A stretch of 64,000 nt of DNA from Heliocidaris tuberculata (taxonomy: Eukaryota > Echinodermata > Echinoidea > Camarodonta > Echinometridae), in assembly GCA_025618425.1 (NCBI GenBank), contig CM046836.1, positions 12,904,074 through 12,968,073 of the forward strand, written 5' to 3'. Positions 63,695 to 64,000 of this stretch are shown here, piece after piece. The translations under genes and the position numbers were made by a program. Position 1 is the stretch's first letter, and each line of letters starts with the position of its first letter. The notes under the pieces were generated by a model, which was not told where the DNA came from, made no database searches, and saw only the letters and a program-made list of their open reading frames with translations.

Positions 63695-64000
63695 AGTGAT
63701 AGTAATGGTGGTGTTGTTGGTGATGATGGTTGGGGAATATATGGTAATTGTGGGATGGTGTTGGTATTGCTGGTAAGCGTTGTGATTGTAAAGGTTGTAG
63801 AGACGGTAGTAATGGTGTTTGTAGTTTGATCGTAATGGTGTGATGGTGCACGATGGCTCTGGGCCTCTGGCGGTGGTTCAGGTGAAGGCGGAAAGGGCAG
63901 TGGTGATGGTAGTTGCAGAATAAACATAGTGGTCAGATGATGGGTTTGGTGCTAATGGTGGTGACAATGGTGTCGTTGATGTGATGTTGATGATTTTAAT
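63695..64000. repeat. (GGT)n/(GAT)n-rich tract to the right edge
   Basis: Degenerate ggtgatggt and ggtaatggt units. The His/Thr-rich minus-strand ORFs are artefacts of it. Confidence 0.85.

Larger units (their letters stand above)
62296..64000 (+). other. Intron 31 (incomplete)
   Basis: Filled mainly by a foldback element (62427-63693) and a (GGT/GAT)n-rich tract. No exon is recognised before the right edge. Confidence 0.75.

Overview
This window looks like metazoan nuclear DNA, most likely from an echinoderm and probably a sea urchin. It is AT-rich and intron-rich, with GT-AG introns, many microsatellites, many short foldback (MITE-like) elements, tRNA-derived SINEs and LINE 3' tails, and two recognisable protein-coding genes. 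The species call is inference: it rests on the REJ/polycystin-type gene and on repeat families whose style I associate with echinoids. No similarity search was possible.

Layout. Positions 1-534 hold a 147-bp tandem repeat that runs off the left edge. 2173-2996 is a tandem duplication carrying two (ATT)n tracts. The 3' two coding exons of an ankyrin/SAM scaffold of the USH1G (SANS)/ANKS4B family lie on the + strand at 6448-6619 and 9227-10147, with a possible poly(A) signal at 10276; the first exon is presumably off the left edge. 10282-24114 is a repeat-rich intergenic stretch with one plausible minus-strand exon (16138-16378) that encodes an acidic tail and a transmembrane helix.

From 24115 to the right edge runs a large + strand gene of the polycystin-1/REJ family. 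I can follow 31 coding exons (24115-62295, 6,723 nt, 2,241 codons) whose splice phases all agree and keep one open frame. The order is: signal peptide (split by a 22-nt microexon), WSC domain, PKD-type Ig-like domain, cysteine-rich LDL-A-like region, further PKD-type domains, REJ module, GAIN/GPS with an intact HL-T cleavage motif, first transmembrane helix, PLAT domain and second transmembrane helix. The remaining channel-like transmembrane segments lie beyond the right edge.

The two genes could both act at actin-based or ciliary sensory structures: SANS/ANKS4B proteins scaffold cadherin complexes in stereocilia and microvilli, and polycystin-1 proteins are ciliary or sperm receptors that partner polycystin-2 channels. 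That they work together is not shown by the sequence.

The rest is mostly mobile and simple-sequence DNA. Notable items are foldback elements built from dozens of degenerate short motifs (62427-63693, 48315-49234, 34856-35205, 41553-41805), a SINE split by a later insertion, a 495-bp dispersed repeat present twice, and microsatellites that begin within a few bases of splice donors. Introns of the polycystin gene not mentioned in an entry hold nothing I recognise beyond AT-rich sequence.
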